A stretch of 64,000 nucleotides of DNA from Ailurus styani (lineage: Eukaryota > Chordata > Mammalia > Carnivora > Ailuridae), in NCBI GenBank assembly GCA_002007465.1, contig LNAC01000036.1:5547911-5611910 (forward strand), written 5' to 3'. The translations under genes were made by a program, and so were the position numbers. Under the pieces are notes generated by a model. That model was not told the DNA's origin. It was given only the letters and a program-made list of their open reading frames with translations, and searched no databases. Below are positions 12,167-21,930 of the stretch, piece by piece; the first letter of the stretch is position 1, and each line of letters begins with the position of its first letter.

Positions 12167-12253
12167 ATTCAGCTTTCGGGCTTTGAAACTTCCTGTGGTC
12201 TGTTCAATCTAGATGCAAAGGACCTGGAACAGTCAAGTGCTCAAGACGTTTAA
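12167..12253 (+). CDS. Possible CRNDE micropeptide, second coding segment (28 codons plus stop)
   Basis: Continues the frame from 7,549 without a split codon. It starts IQLSGFETSCGLF and ends DLEQSSAQDV, then TAA. The human terminal-exon fragments I remember read in the same frame and end at an equivalent TAA, which hints that the frame, not just the RNA, is kept. Two short remembered fragments are weak evidence, and substitutions between species need counting. Confidence 0.4.
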   Translation: MQLSGFETSCGLFNLDAKDLEQSSAQDV

Positions 12254-12420
12254 ATTGTTTTGGATGTTCCTATTTATAGACAAAAATATTTTTATAATTC
12301 AGATCCTCAGTTGTTTTGCAGAAGAAGGTTATACTCTTCTTGATCATCCATTTTATTTGAAATGATTAGTATTGTAGAGTATTACCAAACATTTTGTGTT
12401 TGAATCAAAGTGTAGAAAAA

Positions 12421-12426
12421 AATAAA
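12421..12426 (+). terminator. CRNDE: CRNDE polyadenylation signal AATAAA
   Basis: A canonical AATAAA is followed after about 20 bases by the T/G-rich stretch tgtatgttgactttttttct, a typical cleavage and downstream-element arrangement. Confidence 0.8.
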
Positions 12427-12443
12427 ATCAATTCTGTATGTTG

Positions 12444-13130
12444 ACTTTTTTTCTAAAATGTCTTTATTGGATTGAATGAATGTTTATACTTGAAAAAGAA
12501 GCATCCAAAAAACATCCCTGTGTCCATCACAGCGATTTTTCTAGCAGTCCAACGTCACTGATGTAACTATTACATTTGTGGGGTAAAAAAGACTTGAAAG
12601 GAATCCATACATACATTTTACTTCTCTATATTAGTCCCCCTGAAATAGAACATTTCTCCTCACAAAATCTGTTCACTCAACTCAGATACAGGAAAATGTT
12701 GCCTTAACGGGCGGATCATTTGTTATGTGTTTGAATATTTGATTTATATAAAGAAGGTGACATCCAGTTCTCTCACAGAGTTCTTACATTTATGTAGACC
12801 GCCTAATAATGGGTTGCCTGGCCATTGGGAAATGCCTTGTTGTGGCCTGTGGCAGCTGTAGGAAAACAGAAGGATTCCTCTGGCTTCTGCGGTGTGAACA
12901 CTGCGAGGGGGTTTATCTGATCAGAGACAGTCCTCGGTGAGGGAACTGGGGAGATTCACAGATGCTGGTGACACCTGTAGAAACTGCTGTGGGTCACTAT
13001 TTCGTTCTTGACCCAGTTTGTACTCTATCCACTTCTGTAGTTTCTACAAAGCATCAAAGGTGCTGCTATGTATTCTCAAACTCGGGTCTCAATATCGCCA
13101 AGTAAGTTTATTAGGCTAGAATATTCCTCC
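12444..13130. other. Intergenic, unique
   Basis: Unique sequence downstream of CRNDE. No gene or clear repeat recognised. Confidence 0.5.
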
Positions 13131-13770
13131 TTTTGAAATTTTTAACTAAAGTTTATATTTTGAGATAAGTACAGATTTCACATGCAGTTGTACTAACTAA
13201 TGGAGGGATCCCTTGTACTTTTTACCTAGTTTTCCCTAATCGTGACACTTGTGATATGTGTATAATAGTATCACAGCCTGGGCGTCAACATCAACACATT
13301 CACAGTTCAGAACATTCCCTTCACCACAGGCATTCCTCCTGTTACCCTTTCATATCCACACTCACTTCTCTCCTGCCCCTTTCCTTAATCCCAGCAACCA
13401 CTCGCCCATTCTCCATCTCTATCATTTCGTCTTTGCCAGAGTGTTCTGTAAGTGGGATTCTCTTGTGTGTTACCATGGGGGATTGGCCTTTCTCACTCAG
13501 CATATTTTTTCTGGAGATTCAACTTGCCCTTCTCAGGACTTTGTTCTTTTTTATTGTTGGGTAGTAGTCCAGGGTATGGTGGCCAATAGATTCTTTAACC
13601 ATTCGCCGATCAGGACTAAAGGCTTGTTTCCGGTTCCTGACCGTTACAAATAAAACTGCTATAAACATTCGTGTACAGGTTTTTGTGTGAACATAAGTTT
13701 TCATTTTTCCTGGGAAAAATGCCCAGGAGTGCAATTGTGGGTCATACGATAATTACACGGAGTCTTTCTT
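13130..13770 (-). mobile_element. Old L1M fragment (3' region)
   Basis: The text resembles the reverse complement of an ancient L1M 3' region: a 'gagataagtacagatttcacatgcag' type start, then the 'agtgggattc', 'taaactgctataaacattcgtg' type blocks. It is highly diverged with no intact frame. It is the first transposon met from the left edge. Confidence 0.65.
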
Positions 13771-14810
13771 TTTATGACTAGACTTGATTATGTGTGTGTG
13801 GAAGGGGAGACAAGGAGGACATCGACATTTTTGCGGTGTCTTTGCTTTAACTGGATTTGTTTCTGATTTTAAAATATGCAGACTCTCTCGAATAACTTGT
13901 AGTCAGATATCAGATAAAAACAGTTCTCCACAATGTAGGTTTTGTTCTTATTTTTAGAGAAATACTTTTGAAAAAATTGCTTTTTTTTTTTGGTAAACGA
14001 TTTGTAAAGGTAGATATATACAGTAGAGAAGATGGGGCAGAGCTGATGGGTTACTTGGATAAATGTAGGGGGAATTTCCTAAGTGTTAGTTGAGACTTGG
14101 TATTCAAGGATATATTGTAGTAGCTTCTGAACTGATAGGCTCATGCTTTTGTCACTATCCTCTTGCCGGCAGTTTTTATTTGTAGAATTAATTCATTATC
14201 TTAACAGTTGGTTTTCGGTAGTGTTGCATTTCATGCTCATTTAATTCGACCACAAGACTTGCGTTTGTAAGAAAAAGAAGGAAATAAAAACCAAAGTGTG
14301 TCTTTTCCTAGTACACGAACCTTAAAAATCAACTACTTTATATGATGCTTATCGGAAGAAACAGCTCTGTTCCCAACCGTAGTGGAAATTATACTGTTTT
14401 ACTATATTTACCTCAACATAATAAGACATGTACAAAACCATGTATGCTATATTTGGGGGGAGACCCACTGAAAAGATTTTTTAAGGACGATTTTTACTGA
14501 TTTTTCACCATTATATATATTGACTTTAGAACGCTCACCTAAGACTGAGCTCTATTTCATTTTTAGCAGCATTGGATGTCATTTACTGATTACAGTGATC
14601 CTGCTAACGAAAGTCAGTATTATAAATCTTTAACTTTTTTGAGGCACTAGGCTCAGGGGACCCCAATCTTTCAGTGCTTCTAAATATAATTCCTACTTCT
14701 AGTCCGTTATGTTTACAACCACAGTGATAGAAATGACCTAAGAAAATAAAACGGTTCTTGCCCTTAAAAAGGACCTGCATAAAAGATAGCATGTGCACAT
14801 GCGATCTTTA
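13771..14810. other. Intergenic, unique or unrecognised
   Basis: AT-rich sequence. The part up to about 13,990 may be further decayed L1M. No gene seen. Confidence 0.4.
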
Positions 14811-14814
14811 AATA

Positions 14815-15235
14815 CCAGTAGGCCACTCATCATTAAGTAGCTACCGGAGCACCCCATGTTCCGGGCACTTTTAGGCGCTGGGAACCGAACAGGAAAGAAA
14901 GCAATACAGCACCCCCCCTTCTCTTAGCCTGATCCTCACAGGGCATAGATGAGGGGGTGAGGACAGGGAAGAAAAAGAAACTGAGAGACCAACATGACTG
15001 CACATTACTAGAAACCCAGAACCTTTGGAACTCAGGAGAAAGCCTAGGCCAGCTGAAAGTGGCAGAGCAGACCTCACGGAAGATGGCAGACTGGAATTTT
15101 GAAGGAGCACATACGTGATATGGAGGAGCATATCAGCGAAGAGACAGAAATGAGTTCGTGTGTGGTTTGCTGAAAGTGGAGTGGAATCTGGTCTGGCTAG
15201 AATTTGCTGGGGCATCGAAGGGATATGACACTTGC
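14815..15235 (-). mobile_element. L2 LINE fragment
   Basis: It begins like the reverse complement of an L2 3' region (agcaccccatgttccgggcac..gcgctgggaaccgaacagg) and continues with the gcagacctcac...ggaatttgaagga pattern of reverse L2. Strongly diverged. Confidence 0.55.
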
Positions 15236-16865
15236 CCAAAAGTCTTCCTGTGTTTTAGGAGCTCACCAGAAATGAGGCATGCTGTTTAAAAGAGGAATCC
15301 TTGAATTTAAATACATGGGTTTGAGTGAAAAAAACAAATGGATACTCTTCCTCCTAAAACTAAGGGCTTTAAAATATCAGCTTTTAAGCCTCCATCTGTG
15401 TGTGTGTGTGTGTGTGTGAAACAGAATTTATTTTATTTCCCTCCCTTTATGTTTGCTAAGGGATAAGAGGTTTTATACTTTTCTGGTGTCTTAAATACAT
15501 AATCTATTAAGACTTACACTTCTTAAGATTTTTGTTTATTTTGGGCTTTAAATAAAAGAACTTAAGTTTCTTTTTAGTTTAGCTAAAATGCTAAAGCTCC
15601 AAAATGAAAACTGCAAGATCACATATAGATAAAACTTTATATCAAGAAAAGATTTGTCACATATAGAGAGAGCTGATGGCTTTACTAAGGAACTATTTTG
15701 AGTAAACTAAGAAAATACAAGTACTTCTCATTTTCTTTTAAGTGCATAAGGAAGTAAGATTGTTAAGGGCCTTTTCTAAATATGCGCCTAATTTTAGGAA
15801 ACTAAAATAGGAAGTTAATATCACCAAGGCCCCTTGAACTTGGGAACTTGGAACAGACCTAAGGGTCTATTAGAGTTTCTTTACATTTGTATAAATCGTA
15901 GATTTGATCAAAGTGGTTATAAAAGACATCAAAATTACAGTGCTCAAGCTTTTATATGTAGTAATATTGATCCCGAGACACCTGACTCTGTCGCATCGCC
16001 AACACGAATCATATTTTGTGGAAGGGCTACACTAGGTCAACGACTTAAAAGTTTTGAGTATATATGAAGGGAAAGCATTGCAGAATCATCTTGTAATATT
16101 GTTTAGCAGTTTAAAAAATAAAACAGTGCAATTTTAGTCAGTTTTTAAAAATTTTTTTTACAAATACTGCAAATCATAGGTTGGTTATCACTAGACTTCC
16201 TGACTCTGCCATGATTGCTGTATTCTCTGTATATTCTTTTAAAATACCAGGCACTTTATAATTTTGTCTATAATTGTTTATATATATATTCTCCACAAAA
16301 TGTTTTTAGAACAACTTATTGCTAAATTACCTTAACCCACTCGCCATCTTTAAACTTTTACGTATGAATACACTGAAGTGTGAGTTGCAAGATACATTGG
16401 TAGAGTATTTTAGTTTTTCCAGGAAACTTCTTATTCAAAATACCTTTCGAACTCAATGTGTAAAAAAGCAGGCCACTTCCTCTTGCAGGCTTTTTAAGCT
16501 GGAAAAGACTCATTTGATATATGAAGAAACTGAGTCCCAGCAAGATGAAATGACTAGCTAGTAAGTAATAACAAGGATCTTTAGAATCAAAAGCAAAAAG
16601 CAAATATAGCCAACTTGGAGATGCCTGTGCCCAGTTTTGGGATTTCACTTTAGGGATGCTTGTATCACAACCTTATTCCTGGTGGACCTTATTCTAGGTA
16701 TGTCACAAATAAATGTCTGCTTGCCATCTGTATGTGTCATACCAACATTTGGGCACCAAATATGGGTCTAAGTAGCAAGTTCAAGGGTGTTAATCTCAGA
16801 ACTGAATTTCAGTCAATAGAATATTACATTCGTTCACTACTTTTTACGCCTATCTGCTGTACTTA
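15236..16865. other. Intergenic, AT-rich unique sequence
   Basis: No gene. A (TG)n microsatellite lies at 15,397-15,418. Several short open frames here have no supporting features. Confidence 0.45.
15397..15418. repeat. (TG)11 microsatellite
   Basis: About eleven uninterrupted TG units. Confidence 0.95.
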
Positions 16866-16869
16866 AGCA

Positions 16870-17800
16870 TTGTGATAAACCCAGAGAACCAAATGTGAAT
16901 CTGATATGTTCCCTGAGTTCAGTAAAGGGAACATGGGGCTCAGGCCTGGAGAAGAAACGATGAACAGCACACAGTGCTTGCTTGTCGAGCATAGGGCTGA
17001 GCTTCTACTGTGGAGACAGGGCGTCAACAGACTGTTTCACCCTTTCAGCCCAGCCACAGTGAGTGAAAGCCAGATGCTGTGGAACCAGAGGGCCACAATT
17101 CCTAACCAAGCCTGATGGATAGTGGACGAGGTCAAGGAAGGCCTCCCAGAGGAGAGGGACATTAGGGTTGAGCCCTGAAGGAAGAGGGCTCCAGGCAGGC
17201 GGAAGCAAAGACCAAAGAGCTGGAGAGCCTGATGCATTTGGGAGTCTGAGAAGTTTGAGTAGAGCTGGAAGGGTGTGGGTGGAGATGGGAAAGGGATGAG
17301 AGGCAGCAGGATCCGGCTGGGGAGGTGGAGGTGAGGGGTGGGAGTGTTTCATCTGCCTGGCCAGGAGCTTGAACTTCATCTTAGGTCCACCTGATCAGGT
17401 GCGCATTTTACAGACACCTCTTTGGTGGTGGTGGGGTGGGAGGGCACTGGAGGCCAGCAAGATTAGGTGGTGAGAGACTAGTTGGCCAATGGTTACCGCT
17501 AAGTGTTCAAGAGGGAGGGAACAGTTGTCTGAGCTAGGAGAGGGGCCAGGGAAGGAGAGGGGTTGAAGGATTGATGGGAAGCACTGAGATGCTAGAAATA
17601 AAGGACTCGGTGACTGGTTTCACCTGAGGGTAAAGGAAAAGTATGACCACAAGGGTGTCCGCAGGACTTAAGCAATCAGGTCGTGGTGTTGGTGTTCCGG
17701 GACTGAGATCCCAGGAGCGTAGGTCTGATGGGAAGAAAAGACACTGTGTGGGCCGAAGAGATGGTTTTGAGATGGTACTAGAAGAGCCTAAGAGTTTGGA
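16870..17800 (-). mobile_element. L2 LINE fragment, long
   Basis: A purine-rich text typical of reverse-complement L2: ggaaggcctcccagaggagagg..attagggttgagccctgaagga, then gcaaagaccaaagagc, gcatttgggagtctgag, cttgaacttcatcttagg and so on. It runs almost 1 kb, one of the longest L2 pieces in the window. Short frames within it are remnants or chance. Confidence 0.75.
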
Positions 17801-18214
17801 CTCACCATCTACTAAGCAGGCAGGGACCAAATCTCTTCTCACAGTGGTGCAATTTGTTTCTTAATGGGAAAATTTCTCCAAAAATGTGTTTTCTTTCCTT
17901 ATTAAATGTTCTTTATCACATGGTACAGCTGTGAAAAGCAAGTCTCAGATGAACGGTTCAATATTACCAGGCAATGTTTGCTTTGAAAAAGATGGGGTTC
18001 AAAAGTATGCAAAGGGAGTAAAGTGAGTGTTCCCAGCCATAGTTGTACCCAGAACATGAAGTGTATAAATTTCAATTGTGCGTAGAAATTGTAAGATAGG
18101 GAGGGGAAAAACATTGCCAAGGCAAAAAAGCACTGGAGAATGATTTTGTTTCGGAAAACTTGATGCGCTTGGATTACAGCATAAGCTCAAGTGATTAGTA
18201 TGTAATATCATCTG

Positions 18215-18350
18215 GATCTTATTCCCTCAGACATTTATTCCACAAGAACTTCCTGAAAACCTACTAGGTACGGGATACTGGACAGTGTTGGCCATAAAGT
18301 AGAGACCACAGTGGGCATGGTCCTTCCCTCACAGAGTTTATAGTCTAGCT
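18215..18350 (-). mobile_element. L2 LINE fragment
   Basis: Matches the reverse L2 3' end pattern: cagacatttattcc...acctactaggtacgggatactgg...ccttccctcacagagtttatagtctag. Confidence 0.7.
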
Positions 18351-18489
18351 GGTGGATTGTTAATCCCGAAGGTAGCTTTTTTATGATATTCCTGCCTGTG
18401 TCTGCTTGATGTAATTGACATACATCATGAGGAAAACTTAGGACTTTCAAGTCCATGATGTTGAACTAGCCTTGCTCACCAGGCATAAA

Positions 18490-19840
18490 TCCCATTTATA
18501 CAGCTATGGTGTATAATTCTGTACCTGTGTTATATAATTCTTTTTATACATTGTTAGATTCAATTTGCCAGTATTTCATTGAGGATTTCTGCATCTATGT
18601 TCATGAGAGATATTGGTTTGTAGATTTCTCTTTTATAATGTCTAAACACCTTTTTCTGCTTTCTTTATTTCTTTTTTCTTTTTTTCTTTTTGGTACTATG
18701 GTAATTCTGACCCCATAGAATGAGTTAGGAAGTTTTCCCGCTGCTCTGTCTTCCAAAAGAGACTGAAGAGAACTGGTATAATCTCTTTCTTAAATGTTTG
18801 GTAGAATTCACCAGTGAACCCATCTGGGCCTAGGGCTTCCTGTTTTGAAAGATTATTCATTATTGATTCAATTTCTTGAATAGTTAGAGTTAGGTCCATT
18901 CAGATTGTTTGTTTATTCTTGGGTAAGTTTTGGCAGATTGTGTCTTTTAAGGTATTGGTCTGCTTCATCTAGATTGTTAAATTTGTGAGCATGATCTTCA
19001 TAGCATTCCTTTATTATCCTTTTAGAGTCCATTGGATCTGTGCTGATGTCCCGCTTTCACTTATGATATTAGTATTTTGTATTCTCTCCTTTTCTCTTAA
19101 ATAGCTTGGCTAGAGGAGTATCAATTTCATTAATTTCTTTCAGAGAACTAGCTTTTGGTTTCATTGATTTTTCTCTTTTGATTTCTTTGTTTTAATTTAA
19201 TTGGTTTCTGCCCCAATTCTTATTATTTTTCTTCTGATTACTTTGGATATAACTTGTTCTCTCTCTAATTTCCTATAAGTTCTAATATAACTTCCTAAAG
19301 TTATATTGTTTTTAGAACTTTCTATTTTTCTAATATATGCATTCAAAAGCTATGAATTTTCCTCTAAGCTCTGCTTTCCTTCCATCCCACGAATTTTGCT
19401 AAGTTGTGCTTTCATTTTCATTTAGTTCAAAATGTTTTGAAATTTCTCTTGAGATTTCTTCTTTGACGCATGTGTTATTTAATTTTCAAGTACTTTGAGT
19501 CTTTCAACTATCTTATTGGTTTCACTAAGTTTGATTCCAATGTAATTTGGAGCATATATTGTAGGAGTCCTACTCTTTTAAATTTATTAAGGTGTGTTTT
19601 ATGGGCCCAGAATGTGGTCTACCTTAGTGAATGTTCCGTGTGAGCTTGAGAAGAATGTGTATTCTGCTGTTGTTGGATGAAATAATCAGTAGATGTCCAT
19701 TATATCTAGTTTATTGATGGTGGTATTGAGTTCAACTATGTCTTTACTGATTTTCTAACTGCTGGGTCTGTTCATTTATGATAGAAGAGTGTTAAAGTCT
19801 TCAACTATAATAGTGGATTCACTTAATTCTCCTTGTAGTT
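18490..19840 (-). mobile_element. 5'- and 3'-truncated L1, ORF2 endonuclease/RT part
   Basis: Read on the - strand this is L1 ORF2. The segment at 18,696-18,899 still translates as 67 residues including ALGPDGFTGEFYQTFKKEI, the start of the reverse-transcriptase domain. Rising coordinates move toward the 5' (endonuclease) side. Frames are broken throughout. The 3' part of this L1 is absent at its left end. Confidence 0.85.
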
Positions 19841-21375
19841 TTATCTATGAATATCCATTCATCCATCAGTGGATTCTTAGGTTCTCTCCATGTCTTGGCT
19901 ATTATAAATAATGCTGCTATGAACACGGGGGTGCAGATATCTTTTTAAGTTAGTATCTGATTTCCTTTGGATATATTCCCAGCAAGTGAATTGATGGATT
20001 GTTGGTAGTTTTATTTTTAATTTTTTGAGGAAACTCCATACTGTTTCCCATAATGCCTATACTACTTTGTAATCCCCCCACCAGTGCTCAAGGGTTTCTT
20101 TTTCTTCACATCCATGCCAGCATGTGTTTTCTCTTATCTTTTTGGGGATAGTCATTCTAACAGGTGTGATGTGATATCTCACTGTGATTTTCACTTGCAT
20201 TCCCTAATGGCTAGTGACGGTGAGCATCTTTTCATGTGCCTGTTGGGCATTCCTATATCTTCTCTAGGAAAATGTCTTTTTCAAGTTTTTGCCCATTTTA
20301 TAATTGGATTATTTGCTTATTTTGGGTTTTACTTGTCTGTTTTGTTTTGCTATTGAGTTGTATGAAATCTTTATATATTTTATGTATATTGGATATTACC
20401 TTCTTATCAGAGATATAGACATTTCAGATATATGTAAATACGTTTTCCCATTCCATAGATCGTCTTTTCATTTTGTTAATGATTTCTTTTGCTGTGCAGA
20501 AGCTTTTTAATTTGATATAGGCCACTTGTTTGTTTTTTATTTTGTTGCCTCTGCTTAGGTGTGATTTTTAAAAATTCATTACCAAGCCCCAAGTCAAGGA
20601 GCTTTTATCCTGTGTTTTCCTCTAGGAATTTCATGGTGTATATTTAAGTCTTTAATCCATTTTGAGGTAATTCTGGTGGGTGGTGAAAGATAGGGGTCAA
20701 GTTCCATTCTTTCACATTGAATCTCCAATTTGCCCAGCCTCATTTATTGAAGAGACTACTTTTCTCCAGTAGTTATTCTTGCCTCCCTTACTAAATACTA
20801 ATTGACCATATATGTTTGGGTTTATTTCTGGGCTTTCAACTCTGTTCCACTGGTCTGTTTTTTTAACAAGTACCATGCTGTTTAATTACTGTGGCTTTAT
20901 GATATAGCTTGAAATCAGAAAATGTGATGCCTCCTGCTTTATTCTTTCTGAGGATTACTTTTGCTATTCAGGAGATCTTTTGTGGTTTCACATAAATCTT
21001 AGGAATGTTTTTTGTATTTTTGTAAAAAATACCATGAGAGTCTTGGTAGCGATTGCGATTGCATTTAATCTTTTGGTAATATTGACATTTTAACAATATT
21101 AATTTTTCCAATCCATGAACACAGGATACCTTTCCATTTATTTGTGTCTTTTTCAGTTTCCCTCATCATTTTCTTATATTTGCATCAATGTCCTTGGCTT
21201 AATTTGTTTATCAGTATTTTATTGTATTTGGTGCTGTTAAAAATGGCATTGATTTTTTAACTTCTTTTTTCGGAAAATCTGTGGTTAGCGTATGGAAATA
21301 CTACTGATTTTTGTATATTAATTTTGTATCCTGCAACTTTACTGAATTCATTGACACAGATGTTTATTATCAGCT
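19841..21375 (-). mobile_element. Second L1 copy, ORF2 C-terminal part and 3' UTR
   Basis: Starts with L1 3'-end text (reverse complement of the 'agtgtccatcaacagatgaatggat' region) and proceeds to the ORF2 C-terminal part. It restarts at a more 3' position than the L1 to its left, so this is a separate insertion rather than a continuation. The 5' end is truncated inside ORF2 near 21,375. No intact frame. Confidence 0.8.
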
Positions 21376-21740
21376 TGTGACAAAACAAACACCAAAGATA
21401 AGAAAAAGACAAGAGACACTTGGATAGTAATTGGACATTGCCCTGAAATCCAAGGGCATGATTTTGTATTTTATAAGAATTCCAATCTACAGAAGATTGG
21501 AATTAGAAACAAAATCAAACAGAAACAAACCATTGGTCCATCACTACAGATCGAAGGAAAAGCGTGGGACAACGAGGCAGTTGAGGAAAATGATGTGGGG
21601 TGGAAACGATAGACTTTGCAGGTGTCCGGAAAGTTCCCTGAGTGCCCAAGGAGGAAGTTCGAACAGCCTGGATTACACAGAGAAGGGTGATTAGGGGATT
21701 TCAGAGCGGACATGGTGGGAAGGGTAGAGCAGCATATGGG
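21376..21740. other. Short unique interval with an inverted repeat
   Basis: No gene. It holds a perfect 11-base inverted repeat at 21,478-21,488 and 21,494-21,504. Confidence 0.5.
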
Positions 21741-21774
21741 AATAGAGCAGAGACACCCCCCACCTCCTTCTACC

Positions 21775-21930
21775 TCACCCCCGCTGTCAGAGTGATCTTC
21801 CTAGAACAGAGATCTGATCCTGTCCCACCCTTGCTTAAATCCTTCAGGCAGACACCCTCCTCCCTGACACTTCTCTGCCCCTCAGTGCCATTTGCAAGGT
21901 TGCTCAGCCCTGGACCAGGGGCTCCGTTAG
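21775..21930 (+). mobile_element. L2 LINE fragment
   Basis: Text tcagagtgatcttcctagaacagagatctgatcctgtc...cttgcttaaatccttcag is a clear L2 signature in forward orientation. Confidence 0.75.

Larger units (their letters stand above)
2290..12443 (+). ncRNA. CRNDE: CRNDE long non-coding RNA gene (spliced)
   Basis: CRNDE is a spliced, mainly non-coding nuclear and cytoplasmic RNA, high in embryonic and neural tissue and in tumours, transcribed away from IRX5. Three facts support the call. The last exon (12,167-12,443) matches the human CRNDE terminal exon as I remember it at separated stretches, such as ATTCAGC, TTTGAAACTTC, GATCCTCAGTTGT and GTTTAAATT. The gene leaves a large CpG island. Its length of about 10 kb fits the human locus. 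Seen directly: donors at 2,419/2,420 and 2,540/2,541, an internal exon at 7,484-7,549, a terminal acceptor at 12,165-12,166 and AATAAA at 12,421. The 5' end near 2,290 is a guess. Other middle exons known in human were not placed with confidence. Confidence 0.8.
12167..12443 (+). ncRNA. CRNDE: CRNDE terminal exon and 3' end
   Basis: The acceptor tttttttttcctttag ends at 12,166. The exon carries the end of the micropeptide frame (TAA at 12,251-12,253) and an AT-rich 3' region. It matches remembered human CRNDE terminal-exon stretches (CAGCNNTNGGNCTTTGAAAC and CCTCAGTTGT) better than chance would allow. It is the main basis for naming the gene. The end is placed about 17 bases after AATAAA and before a TG/T-rich stretch. 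Confidence 0.8.

Noticed and set aside
18696..18899. 67-codon frame with reverse-transcriptase-like GPDGF motif
   Set aside because: It is a remnant of L1 ORF2, not a gene; annotated as a mobile element.
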